Assembly: GCA_031431125.1 (NCBI GenBank)
Contig: JANPCX010000073.1
Location: 93,543 to 157,542 of the forward strand
Source of the DNA: JANPCX01 sp031431125
Lineage (GTDB): Bacteria > Pseudomonadota > Gammaproteobacteria > Burkholderiales > Burkholderiaceae_C
Direction: 5' to 3'
Length of the DNA stretch: 64,000 bases
The position numbers and the translations under genes are program-made. The notes beneath the pieces were generated by a model. That model was not told the DNA's origin. It ran no database searches and worked only from the letters and a program-made list of their open reading frames with translations. Shown here piece by piece: positions 42,416 to 51,757 of the stretch (within the stretch, counting starts at the first letter, position 1; each line of letters opens with the position of its first letter).

Positions 42416-43840
42416 ATGAGTGCCGACCTGTGGCTGCGGGGCTGCGAACGTTTAGCCGCCGAATTGCCGGAGCAACAATTCAACACCTGGATCAAACCGC
42501 TTCCTGCGGCTGATTTCAGTGACCAAGGAACGTCTGGCGCGGTGGTCACCTTGAAGGTGCCCAACCGCTTCAAACTGGATTGGATACGCACGCAATACGC
42601 CAGTCGCATTGAAGCTCTGCTCAGTGAGTTGGCGGGAAAACCAGTTAGGCTGGAGATCACCCTGGGAGTTCGTGAAACACCTGCTTTGGGCCAGAGACCG
42701 CTGGCATCTAAGGTATCTGACTCGGTGCGTCCTGTGAATTCAGTGATGCTCAATGGACATGGCAATACTGTTGAGATGTCCACAGCCAGCGGACGCAGCA
42801 TGCACAGTCCGGTGCAAAACACCAACCGTCTTAACAGCCACCTGACGTTCAACAACCTGGTTCCCGGCCGTGCCAACCAAATGGCCCGGACAGCGGCTTT
42901 GCACGTCGCCGGCGCCCCTGGACGCATGTACAACCCGCTTTTTATCTATGGCGGTGTGGGGCTTGGAAAGACCCACTTGATCCACGCGGTGGGCAATGCC
43001 CTCTTGGCTGACAAACCCGACGCACGGATTTTGTATTTGCATGCGGAGCAGTTCATCACCGATGTGGTGAAAAACTACCAGCGTAAAACCTTTGACGAAC
43101 TCAAAGCAAAGTACCACTCGCTGGATTTGCTCTTGATTGACGATGTGCAGTTCTTCGCTGGAAAAGAACGCACCCAAGAAGAATTCTTCAACGCCTTCGA
43201 AGCCTTGTTGGCCAAACAAGCCCACATCATCATGACCAGCGACACCTACCCCAAGGGTTTGGTGGACATCGACGAACGCCTGACATCGCGTTTTGATGCT
43301 GGTTTGACGGTTGCCATTGAGCCTCCGGAATTGGAGATGCGTGTCGCCATCTTGATGCGCAAGTCCGAGTTGGAAGGCACGCCCATGCCAGAAGACGTGG
43401 CCTTCTTCGTTGCAAAAAACGTTCGTGCCAATGTGCGTGAGTTGGAAGGTGCGCTGCGCAAAGTTTTGGCTTACTCGCGGTTTTCACACAAGGAAATCAA
43501 CATTGGTCTGGCGCGTGAGGCGTTGAAAGACCTGCTGTCGATCCAAAACCGGCAAATTGGCGTCGAGAACATTCAAAAAACGGTGGCCGATTTCTACAAA
43601 ATTAAAGTGGCCGACATGTACAGCAAAAAGCGCCCCGCCAGCATTGCCAGGCCGCGCCAAATTGCCATGTACCTGGCCAAAGAAATGACACAAAAAAGCC
43701 TGCCCGAAATTGGTGAGCTTTTCGGTGGCAGAGACCACACCACGGTGCTGCACGCGGTTCGTAAGATTGCTGCGGAGCGTCAAAAAAACACCGAACTCAA
43801 TCAGCAGCTGCATGTGCTGGAACAAACCCTGAAAGGCTGA
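42416..43840 (+). CDS. dnaA: Chromosomal replication initiator DnaA
   Basis: A 474-residue AAA+ initiator starting MSADLWLRGCERLAAELPEQ; an open frame 15 codons upstream is ignored. Domain I is at the N-terminus; a variable linker (about 85-135) follows; the AAA+ domain has Walker A GGVGLGKTHLIHAVG and Walker B LLLIDDVQFFAGK; domain IV carries the DNA-binding signature GRDHTTVLHAVRKI. It opens the origin and loads helicase. It is followed by dnaN and gyrB in the standard order. Confidence 0.98.
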   Translation: MSADLWLRGCERLAAELPEQQFNTWIKPLPAADFSDQGTSGAVVTLKVPNRFKLDWIRTQYASRIEALLSELAGKPVRLEITLGVRETPALGQRPLASKVSDSVRPVNSVMLNGHGNTVEMSTASGRSMHSPVQNTNRLNSHLTFNNLVPGRANQMARTAALHVAGAPGRMYNPLFIYGGVGLGKTHLIHAVGNALLADKPDARILYLHAEQFITDVVKNYQRKTFDELKAKYHSLDLLLIDDVQFFAGKERTQEEFFNAFEALLAKQAHIIMTSDTYPKGLVDIDERLTSRFDAGLTVAIEPPELEMRVAILMRKSELEGTPMPEDVAFFVAKNVRANVRELEGALRKVLAYSRFSHKEINIGLAREALKDLLSIQNRQIGVENIQKTVADFYKIKVADMYSKKRPASIARPRQIAMYLAKEMTQKSLPEIGELFGGRDHTTVLHAVRKIAAERQKNTELNQQLHVLEQTLKG

Positions 43841-44066
43841 ACCCCTTGATTTGCCTTGCACAACCCTGGGGACAGTTTTTGGACAACGTTGAGCTTGTCC
43901 ACAGGCCAAGCCGGCGAATCGAAGTTGTTGTACTTGACTCCCGCCCAGAGAACAGCCTGGCGCACAGGGTTGACCAGTGTTTAAGTCATTGATGGAACAA
44001 GAGAAAATGCGGTTCTCCACAGAAAACCGCTTCCCCTATTTACTACGACTACATTAAGAGGACGAC
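43841..44066. other. dnaA-dnaN gap with DnaA-box-like sites
   Basis: A 226-base gap holding two near-consensus DnaA boxes, TTGTCCACA (43895-43903) and TTCTCCACA (44013-44021). The second lies in the loop of a hairpin, GCGGTT...AACCGC (44009-44030). It may be part of the origin or regulate dnaN. The ATG of dnaN is preceded by AAGAGGA. Confidence 0.55.
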
Positions 44067-45173
44067 ATGATTGTTTTGAAGACAACACAAGAAAAAATCT
44101 TGAGTTCGTTGCAATCGGTCTCGGGCATTGTGGAGCGCAGGCACACACTGCCCGTGCTGGCCAATGTGCTGATGCGCAAGAGTGGTGGGGAAGTGGAGTT
44201 CACCACCTCGGACCTGGAAATCCAAGTCCGCACCACCGCCGCCTTTGACGGTGACTCTGGAAATTTTTCGACCACCGTTGGTGCGCGCAAGTTGATCGAC
44301 ATTCTTCGGTCCTTGCCCTCGGATCAAACCGTCACCCTCAGTGCAGCCCAAAACAAGCTCACCTTGCAAGGCGGTAAAAGCCGCTTTACTTTGCAGACCC
44401 TTCCGAGCGACGACTTTCCGCTCGTCCAAGAAGCGGCTGACTTTGGTCCCATGTTCAGCGTTCCGCAAAAAACGCTGAAGATGTTGATCAACCAAGTGCA
44501 CTTTGCGATGGCCGTGCACGACATTCGTTATTACCTCAACGGTATTTTGTTTGTGGCCGAAGGCAAGAGCCTGACCTTGGTCGCCACCGATGGCCACCGC
44601 CTGGCTTTGGCACAAGCAAACTTGGATGTGGAAATCCCTAAACAAGAAGTCATCCTGCCGCGCAAAACTGTGCTCGAACTGCAGCGTTTGCTCAAAGACG
44701 AAGACACCGCGATTGAAATGCGTTTTGCGGGCAACCAAGCTAAGTTCAGTTTCAGTGGCATGGAGTTCGTCACCAAGCTGGTCGAGGGCAAGTTCCCTGA
44801 CTACAACCGCGTGATTCCAAAGAACCACAAAAACGCGATCGTGCTCGGTCGTGCGCCTTTGCTGTCGAGTTTGCAGCGGGCCGCAATTCTGACCAGTGAA
44901 AAGTTCAAGGCGGTGCGGGTCAACATCGACCCGGGTGTGTTTCGTATTGCGTCGAGCAATGCCGAACAAGAAGAGGCCAAAGAAGAGTTGGAAATTGATT
45001 ACGAAGGCGATTCCATCGAGATTGGTTTCAACGTCACCTACCTGATGGACGCCCTGGCCAATATGAGTGTGGAGATGGTGAAGATTGAACTTCACGACAA
45101 CAACTCCAGTGCCTTGATCACCGTGCCGGAACAACCCGGGTTCAAGTACGTGGTCATGCCGATGCGCATTTAA
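44067..45173 (+). CDS. dnaN: DNA polymerase III beta sliding clamp
   Basis: A 368-residue clamp subunit of three similar domains; the dimer encircles DNA and tethers polymerase III. Family features include VERRHTLPVLANVLM near the start, NDIRYYLNGILF-like VHDIRYYLNGILFVAEGKSLTLVATDGHRLA in the middle domain, GKFPDYNRVIPK, and the C-terminal YVVMPMRI. Length is normal. Confidence 0.98.
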   Translation: MIVLKTTQEKILSSLQSVSGIVERRHTLPVLANVLMRKSGGEVEFTTSDLEIQVRTTAAFDGDSGNFSTTVGARKLIDILRSLPSDQTVTLSAAQNKLTLQGGKSRFTLQTLPSDDFPLVQEAADFGPMFSVPQKTLKMLINQVHFAMAVHDIRYYLNGILFVAEGKSLTLVATDGHRLALAQANLDVEIPKQEVILPRKTVLELQRLLKDEDTAIEMRFAGNQAKFSFSGMEFVTKLVEGKFPDYNRVIPKNHKNAIVLGRAPLLSSLQRAAILTSEKFKAVRVNIDPGVFRIASSNAEQEEAKEELEIDYEGDSIEIGFNVTYLMDALANMSVEMVKIELHDNNSSALITVPEQPGFKYVVMPMRI

Positions 45174-45311
45174 GCCGTCGGTTTTTATACCCCATGTTTT
45201 TAGCGATCGATCGCTTGGTTCTTGTGACCCGAGCGAAAGTCATAGTTTGATTTCACGCGATAGACCAGGCCTTCTTGAGGCCAGTGATGTGATGCAGAGG
45301 GAATGATTTCA

Positions 45312-47930
45312 ATGAGCCAGAACAACGAGAGCGGAAATAGCAGCGGCAACCAAGACCCAAACGCCGACCAACAATCTGCTGAGGAAACCGCCAAACAATT
45401 GGCCAAAACCGTGGCTGCCGCCGAGGCCAAAGCAGCCGACGTGGCTGCTTATGGCGAAGGCAGCATTCAAATCCTTGAAGGCCTGGAGGCGGTGCGCAAA
45501 CGCCCTGGCATGTACATCGGCGACACGTCCGACGGTACAGGCTTGCACCACCTGGTGTTTGAGGTGGTGGACAACTCCATCGATGAATCCCTGGCTGGCC
45601 ATTGCGATGACATCGTGGTCACCATCCATACCGACAACTCCATCAGCGTGACCGACAACGGCCGCGGCATTCCCACGGGCGTGAAGATGGACGACAAACA
45701 TGAGCCCAAACGCTCAGCCGCAGAAATTGCGCTGACCGAATTGCATGCGGGCGGCAAGTTCAACCAGAACAGCTACAAGGTATCGGGTGGTCTGCACGGG
45801 GTGGGTGTGAGCTGCGTGAACGGCTTGTCCAAATGGCTGCGCATGACCATCCGCCGCGATGGCAAGACCCACTACATGGAGTTCAAACAAGGCATTCCAC
45901 AAGACCGCTTGATTGAAAAACGCGACGGTTTTGAAGTTTCGCCCATGAAGGTGATAGGCGAGACCGAAAAGCGCGGCACCGAGATTCACTTCTTGCCCGA
46001 CTTGGAAATTTTCTCCAACATCGACTTCCACTACGAGATTCTGAGCAAACGCCTGCGCGAGCTGAGCTTTCTGAACAACGGCGTGAAGATCCGCCTGGTG
46101 GACGAGCGCAACAACAAAGAAGACAACTTTGCGTTTGCGGGCGGTGTGAAGGGTTTCGTTGAATTCATCAACACCGGCAAAAAAATACTGCACCCCAATG
46201 TGTTCCATGCCACCGGCGACAAGGTCAGTGATCAAGGCACCAACATCACCGCCGAAGTGGCCATGCAGTGGAACGACGGCTACAGCGAGAACGTGCTGTG
46301 CTTCACCAACAACATTCCCCAGCGTGACGGCGGCACCCATTTGACCGGCCTGCGTGCGGCCATGACCCGCATCATCAACAAATACATTGAAGACAACGAG
46401 TTGGCCAAGAAGGCCAAGGTGGAAGTGGCCGGCGACGACATGCGCGAAGGCCTGTGCTGTGTGCTCTCGGTCAAAGTGCCAGAGCCGAAGTTCTCCAGCC
46501 AAACCAAAGACAAACTCGTGAGCAGCGAAGTGCGCGGCCCGGTGGAAGACGTGGTGAGCAAAGCGCTGACCGACTACCTGCTGGAGAACCCGAACGACGC
46601 CAAAATCATTTGCGGCAAGATTCTCGACGCTGCCCGCGCCCGCGAAGCGGCACGCAAAGCCCGCGAAATGACACGCCGCAAAGGCGTGCTCGATGGCATG
46701 GGCTTGCCCGGCAAATTGGCAGACTGCCAAGAAAAAGACCCGGCCATGTGCGAGATTTACATCGTCGAGGGTGACTCTGCGGGTGGCTCGGCCAAACAAG
46801 GCCGTGACCGGAAGTTCCAAGCCATCTTGCCCCTGCGCGGCAAGATCTTGAACGTGGAAAAAGCGCGTTACGAAAAACTGCTGTCGAGCAATGAAATTCT
46901 GACCTTGATCACCGCGCTGGGCACAGGCATTGGCAAGGTTGGTGGCGTGGGTGGCAGCGGCGGTGGGGCGGACGACTTCAACCCCGACAAGCTGCGTTAC
47001 CACCGCATCATCATCATGACCGACGCCGACGTTGACGGCGCCCACATCCGCACCTTGTTGCTCACCTTCTTCTACCGCCAAATGCCCGAGTTGGTGGAAC
47101 GTGGCCACATCTACATTGCGCAGCCGCCGCTCTACAAAGTGAAGTTGGGCAAAGAAGAGCAATACCTCAAAGACGGCCATGAGCTCGATGGTTATTTGCT
47201 GAAGGTGGCGCTGAAGGACGCAAGTCTGGACACCGGTGTGCCGGGTGCTGCGGTATTGCAAGGCGAAACCTTGGAAACCTTGGCCCGTCAATATGTGCTG
47301 GCCAACAATGTGGTGGAGCGTTTGTCCAGCTGGATGGACATTGAAGCCCTGCGCGCCATCGCCAACGGCCAAGCGCTGGATTTGGACACTCTCGCATCGG
47401 CCGAACGTTCTGCGCGCGAGTTGGCCACCAATGTGCACGATGCCCAAGTCACGGCCGAATTCGATGCGCGCAGCGACAAACACATCCTGCGCATCAGCCG
47501 CATGCACCACGGCAACGTCAAGAGCAGCGTGATCACCGCCGATTTTGTTCACGGCGCCGACTATGAAGCCTTGAGCCTGGCAGGCAAAACCTTCAAAGGT
47601 TTGGTCACTGCGGAGGCCATCGTCAAACGCGGTGAAGGTGAAAAACAAAAAGAGTCCAAAGTGGGCGACTTCCGCCAAGCCATGGCCTGGCTCATCACGC
47701 AAGCTGAAAACGCGGTGGGTCGCCAGCGCTACAAAGGTTTGGGCGAGATGAACCCACAGCAACTTTGGGAAACCACCATGGACCCCACCGTGCGCCGCCT
47801 GCTCAGAGTGCAAATCGACGACGCCATCGAAGCCGACCGCGTTTTCACCATGCTGATGGGCGACGAGGTGGAGCCGCGCCGCAACTTCATCGAGATGAAT
47901 GCGCTGCGGGCGTCGAACATCGACGTCTAA
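45312..47930 (+). CDS. gyrB: DNA gyrase subunit B
   Basis: An 872-residue ATPase subunit of gyrase starting MSQNNESGNSSGNQ. This ATG is 9 bases after GAGGGA; one 9 bases earlier has no spacing to it. The GHKL ATPase region (LEGLEAVRKRPGMYIGD, VVDNSIDE, GGLHGVGVSCVN), the TOPRIM domain (EIYIVEGDSAGGSAKQGRDR, TDADVDGAHIRTLLLTFF) and the C-terminal QRYKGLGEMNPQQLWETTMDP are present. A Ser/Gln-rich N-terminal tail precedes the ATPase. Confidence 0.98.
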   Translation: MSQNNESGNSSGNQDPNADQQSAEETAKQLAKTVAAAEAKAADVAAYGEGSIQILEGLEAVRKRPGMYIGDTSDGTGLHHLVFEVVDNSIDESLAGHCDDIVVTIHTDNSISVTDNGRGIPTGVKMDDKHEPKRSAAEIALTELHAGGKFNQNSYKVSGGLHGVGVSCVNGLSKWLRMTIRRDGKTHYMEFKQGIPQDRLIEKRDGFEVSPMKVIGETEKRGTEIHFLPDLEIFSNIDFHYEILSKRLRELSFLNNGVKIRLVDERNNKEDNFAFAGGVKGFVEFINTGKKILHPNVFHATGDKVSDQGTNITAEVAMQWNDGYSENVLCFTNNIPQRDGGTHLTGLRAAMTRIINKYIEDNELAKKAKVEVAGDDMREGLCCVLSVKVPEPKFSSQTKDKLVSSEVRGPVEDVVSKALTDYLLENPNDAKIICGKILDAARAREAARKAREMTRRKGVLDGMGLPGKLADCQEKDPAMCEIYIVEGDSAGGSAKQGRDRKFQAILPLRGKILNVEKARYEKLLSSNEILTLITALGTGIGKVGGVGGSGGGADDFNPDKLRYHRIIIMTDADVDGAHIRTLLLTFFYRQMPELVERGHIYIAQPPLYKVKLGKEEQYLKDGHELDGYLLKVALKDASLDTGVPGAAVLQGETLETLARQYVLANNVVERLSSWMDIEALRAIANGQALDLDTLASAERSARELATNVHDAQVTAEFDARSDKHILRISRMHHGNVKSSVITADFVHGADYEALSLAGKTFKGLVTAEAIVKRGEGEKQKESKVGDFRQAMAWLITQAENAVGRQRYKGLGEMNPQQLWETTMDPTVRRLLRVQIDDAIEADRVFTMLMGDEVEPRRNFIEMNALRASNIDV

Positions 47931-47958
47931 CGCGGTCGGGTGCGACGCTGCGGAAAAT

Positions 47959-47981
47959 CGTCATCGCCAAAGGCGATGACG
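47959..47981. terminator. Terminator-like hairpin after gyrB
   Basis: CGTCATCGCC-AAA-GGCGATGACG is a perfect 10-bp stem with a 3-base loop, 28 bases after the gyrB stop. No T-tract follows, so it may terminate weakly or protect the 3' end. Confidence 0.6.
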
Positions 47982-48167
47982 GCGCCGAATCGCTAAGTAC
48001 AAATGCGTATCTGGTCGGGCGGGGCTCTGCACTCATAATTCCAGCCCGCGTGCGCTGTTGACGCTGATCCGTACCGATCAACATCAACACAGCGCACCAG
48101 CGGTCGTGGGTTGTAGCGCTATCGCTCGACGCCCTTGGGCCGCTCTCTTAGAAAAGAACACCACACC

Positions 48168-48917
48168 ATGATGGAACTCCTTACCAATCCCCAAGCGTGG
48201 ATTGCTTTTGCCACTTTGACGATGCTGGAGCTGGTTCTTGGCATCGACAACATCATCTTCATTTCCATCTTGGTGGACAAGCTGCCCAAAGAACGGCGCG
48301 AGTTTGCAAGGCGCATTGGCCTTTTCATGGCCATGTTCATGCGCATTGGTTTGCTCTTGATCTTGGCTTGGATCGTCGGCTTGGTGGAGCCTTTGTTCAC
48401 CGTGTTCGGCAAAGGCATTTCGGGGCGGGACCTGATTTTGATTGCGGGCGGCCTGTTCCTGATTTGGAAAAGCACGAGTGAGATTCACCAGTCCATGGAA
48501 GGTGAAGAAGAGAGCCATGGTGCCAAGGCTGTCAAAGCCACGATGACGGCGGTGATTCTGCAAATCATGGTGATTGACCTCGTGTTCTCGCTCGACTCCA
48601 TCATCACCGCCGTGGGCATGGTGGACGACGTGCGGATCATGATTGCCGCGGTGATTGCCTCGGTCGCTTTGATGATGCTGTTTGCCGGCCCCATCGGACG
48701 CTTTGTGTCTGACCACCCCACCATCAAAATGTTGGCCCTGGCTTTCTTGGTGGTGGTCGGCGTGGTGCTGGTGGCCGAAGGATTTGGCCACCATGTGCCC
48801 AAGGGCTACATCTACTTCGGCATGGCCTTCTCTTTGGGTGTGGAGATGCTCAACATCCACATGCGCAAACGTTCGAAGAAGCCGGTGCAGTTGCACCAGC
48901 ATATTCCGGGCGACTGA
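48168..48917 (+). CDS. TerC-family integral membrane protein
   Basis: A 249-residue protein starting MMELLTNPQAWIAF; an open frame 11 codons upstream is ignored. Seven or so membrane helices; TerC signatures LELVLGIDNIIFISILVDKL and DLVFSLDSIITAVGMV supply the membrane-embedded acidic residues. TerC proteins are linked to metal (notably manganese) export at the cytoplasmic membrane, or tellurite resistance. A partial second copy of its 3' end is found at 51507-51647 beyond the next gene. Confidence 0.93.
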   Translation: MMELLTNPQAWIAFATLTMLELVLGIDNIIFISILVDKLPKERREFARRIGLFMAMFMRIGLLLILAWIVGLVEPLFTVFGKGISGRDLILIAGGLFLIWKSTSEIHQSMEGEEESHGAKAVKATMTAVILQIMVIDLVFSLDSIITAVGMVDDVRIMIAAVIASVALMMLFAGPIGRFVSDHPTIKMLALAFLVVVGVVLVAEGFGHHVPKGYIYFGMAFSLGVEMLNIHMRKRSKKPVQLHQHIPGD

Positions 48918-48932
48918 GTCGCCAGTGCTTGC

Positions 48933-51209
48933 TCAGTTGTAGCGGTAAAGCGAGGCGTCGTCCCGAAACGGCTGGTCGTCGAAAACATGTCTCAGCGCGC
49001 CTTGGCGCATGAGTTGGGTTGCCCATTGCGCCGCGGTGGTGCGTGGAACGCCATAACGCCGCACCACCCAGTCGACGATCTCCCGTCCCATGGTGCAGCG
49101 GTGGTGGCGCAGCAAACCGTGCACATGGTCGCTCAGCGGCACACCTTGCGGGCCCCCTATGGCGCTTCGAAGGTCGTCGGCTACGGCGGTCGCGGTGGCC
49201 GAGGTGACCGGGCCAGCCGGGGACGACAGCCGGTAGAACAAATCGGCATCGGCAAAATCATGCTCGTTCTGTACGTGTGAGATCAACCCCAGGGCGGCCA
49301 AACGTTGGCCTAGGCGCACGGCCTCCGATCGGTGGATGCCTTGGTGTTTGACCAACCAATCGACGGCTTCTCGGCCAACGAAGCACTGGGGATAGCTGCG
49401 CAGGTGGTAGATGCGGTCGTGGATGTCCAGGCCGCCAGGCGTGCGCATGTTTTGCAACAGTTGCTGGGCTTGAGCATCTAGAACCGCGCCGGCGCGTTCT
49501 TGAAATGGTGCATGGGGCGTGTTTGCGGTGCTCGCGCTGGATGTTTGAGCGCTGATCCAATCGGCGAAGGCCTCAATGGACATGGGCTTGGCCATCAAAA
49601 AACCTTGGGCATATTGCACACCACGGCCCGCGAGATAGTCCCACTGTGCGCGGGTTTCAATGCCCTCGGCGATCAAACGCACGTTCAGTTGTTGTCCGAG
49701 GGAAATGATGGCGTCGAGCACGGGCCGGTTAAGGGTCCCCTCGCCGATGGTGCTGACAAAGGCGCGGTCGATCTTGATGCGGTCGATGGGCAGTTGTTCT
49801 AGCGATGCCAAGCTGCTTTGGCCGGTGCCAAAGTCGTCGATGGCAATGCGCCAACCCTGGTTGCGCAGCGTTTGCAGAGTTTGCACGCCGCTGGCGTCCA
49901 CAAACTCTCGCTCGGTCAATTCCAACAGCACTTGTTCTTGGGGCAACGTTTGCGCATGAAACAGGGCCGACAGCTGATGGCTAAAGTGCGGTTGGCGCAG
50001 CTGCCCGGATGTGATGTTGAACGAAAAGTAGAGCTCCGGATAGGCCGCTGCCAGTGGTGCCAAACGGTGGGCTGCCCGGGCCATGACCAAGTCCGACATT
50101 CCCAGGATGAGTCCACAACGCTCGGCTTCTTCAATGAACTCACCAGGCGCCAAGATGCCGCGTTCCGGATGAGCCCAGCGCATCAAAATTTCGGCACCAG
50201 CGCAGCGGCCAGTGGCCAGGTCAACAATGGGTTGCACATAGGGCTCGAACTGGCGTTTGCGCAGGGCTTTTTCAATGCGATGCGGCAATTCGGCACGCAG
50301 CTGGGTGCGCCACCAAAAGAAGGCCAAGGCCGCTAGCAACAAGAGCAAGGCACCCAAGACCGCCATCAGCGTTTGTGGCCAAAAAACCAACCAAAACGAA
50401 TCCGAACCAATGTCAGTCAAGACCTCGGCGTCGACCATGACGCCATAGGTGGAAGAAGCCGTGCGGTGTCGCAAGCTGTCGATGGCGGAACCTTTGGGAT
50501 CGGCGTTATTCAACGAGGCCAAGCGGCTTCCCGCGCCCGAAATCAAGGTCAGACGAATCTTTCCAGCGCCCTTGGTGAGGGCGCCCATTTCTGAATCCGG
50601 GTCAAAGGCGCGCCTGTCCAAAACGGCAGTGAGCACCTGGCCTGCGGCGTCGGCCCGTGTCGCCGTCAGAAGCAGTTGAATTTCATTGGTAGACGCCAAC
50701 ATCAAGGTGCCCGCGGCGTATCGCGTGGTGGCCAGGGCTTGGCTGCGGCCCTCGGGACCGCATGCGTGGGGGCTGTCTCGGTGGCCGAGGGTGAAACGTT
50801 GGGCCAAGGGCGACGCCAAACTTGCGCGCAGCAGAGCGCGGGTGAGCGACTCAGCGCAACCCTCGCTTTCGAACGAAAAGCCAGGCTCGGCTTGCAAGTG
50901 GGACATCTCCTGGTCGAGCCGGCCCAATCGCCCCTCTACCCAGCGCATGGCCTGTTCAGCGACTTCGCGGCTGCGGTCGCGTTCCTGGTGCCAAAGCAAT
51001 TGTTGTGTAGCAAGCGCTGTGAGCGTCGCTGTGACCAATACCAGCCCGGCGAGGCGCCAGCCGTCCAGGGTCAAGCGGCGGCGTCGAGGGTTGATGCGGC
51101 TTCTCCATCGCCAACGAAACCAGGCTGCCTGCAGTCTATGAGTACCCACAGCGCCCACCAATGGCGGTTCTCCCACCGCTCGAATTTGAGAGGCTAGGGT
51201 TGAGTTCAT
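48933..51209 (-). CDS. EAL-domain cyclic-di-GMP phosphodiesterase with CSS-like sensor and two DEP domains
   Basis: A 758-residue membrane protein. Two membrane helices (about 52-72 and 275-300) flank a periplasmic domain with two cysteines (ESEGCAES, PHACGPE), like the redox-sensing CSS domain of PdeC-type enzymes. The EAL domain follows: AEILMRWAHPERG (signature reads EIL), FNITSGQL, LLELTE, IDDFGTGQSSLASLEQLPIDRIKID and AEGIETRAQWD, all catalytic acids present, so activity is expected. The C-terminus adds two DEP domains (IYHLRSYPQCFVGREAVDWLVKHQGI and LRHHRCTMGREIVDWVVRRYGV), an uncommon addition that probably mediates membrane or protein contacts. Confidence 0.9.
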   Translation of the reverse strand: MNSTLASQIRAVGEPPLVGAVGTHRLQAAWFRWRWRSRINPRRRRLTLDGWRLAGLVLVTATLTALATQQLLWHQERDRSREVAEQAMRWVEGRLGRLDQEMSHLQAEPGFSFESEGCAESLTRALLRASLASPLAQRFTLGHRDSPHACGPEGRSQALATTRYAAGTLMLASTNEIQLLLTATRADAAGQVLTAVLDRRAFDPDSEMGALTKGAGKIRLTLISGAGSRLASLNNADPKGSAIDSLRHRTASSTYGVMVDAEVLTDIGSDSFWLVFWPQTLMAVLGALLLLLAALAFFWWRTQLRAELPHRIEKALRKRQFEPYVQPIVDLATGRCAGAEILMRWAHPERGILAPGEFIEEAERCGLILGMSDLVMARAAHRLAPLAAAYPELYFSFNITSGQLRQPHFSHQLSALFHAQTLPQEQVLLELTEREFVDASGVQTLQTLRNQGWRIAIDDFGTGQSSLASLEQLPIDRIKIDRAFVSTIGEGTLNRPVLDAIISLGQQLNVRLIAEGIETRAQWDYLAGRGVQYAQGFLMAKPMSIEAFADWISAQTSSASTANTPHAPFQERAGAVLDAQAQQLLQNMRTPGGLDIHDRIYHLRSYPQCFVGREAVDWLVKHQGIHRSEAVRLGQRLAALGLISHVQNEHDFADADLFYRLSSPAGPVTSATATAVADDLRSAIGGPQGVPLSDHVHGLLRHHRCTMGREIVDWVVRRYGVPRTTAAQWATQLMRQGALRHVFDDQPFRDDASLYRYN

Positions 51210-51506
51210 CGTTCTTTATCGCCTTTCGTCGCTGCAACTTAAGCGGCGACGACTGCCACGGGTTTGTTTTTTGCTGTCTTTGTGTTCAACGAAAAACCGC
51301 AGCAGCGGACGAGTGCGCGAAAGATTCACGCTAAGACGGCGCACAGCGCCGTGTGACCTGAAAGCTGGGTTTCATTTGCGGTGGCAATCGCCGGACGTAA
51401 AGCCATTGGCCCGCCGCGCGTACAGTGTTTGAAGTATTCGCCATGGTGGCGAGGCTTTCGGCCTGAAATCGTTTTCGGTGGCCGTCTCTACGACGACGGC
51501 CGCACG

Positions 51507-51647
51507 GCTGGGTTTGGTGACTACGTGCCCAAGGGTTACATCTACTTCGGTATGGCACACGCCTTGGGCGCAGAGATGCTCAGCATTTAAAAGCACAAAC
51601 GCTCGAAGAATCCAGCGCAGTTGCACCAGCACATCCCGAGCGACTGA
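51507..51647 (+). pseudogene. terC 3' remnant
   Basis: The translation AGFGDYVPKGYIYFGMAHAL-GAEMLSI, a TAA, then KHKRSKNPAQLHQHIPSD and TGA matches the last 50 residues of the TerC protein encoded at 48168-48917 (EGFGHHVPKGYIYFGMAFSL...HMRKRSKKPVQLHQHIPGD), with the His after NI replaced by a stop. No upstream part of terC is found, so this is a decayed fragment of a duplicated or recombined copy. The rest of the 51210-51757 gap shows no gene. Confidence 0.88.
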
Positions 51648-51757
51648 GGTCGGCCGGGCCGACCTCGGGCACACCGGCAGCGCAGGTTTAACCCCTTCTT
51701 GCGGGCCAAACCGTAAAAAGCTTCTGAACCCCCGGATGCCGGGGTCAGGAGAACACC

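Noticed and set aside
45714..47813. A 699-codon frame antisense to gyrB
   Set aside because: It is fully opposite a conserved gyrB, and its His/Gln/Val-rich translation is the usual mirror of a GC-rich coding strand.
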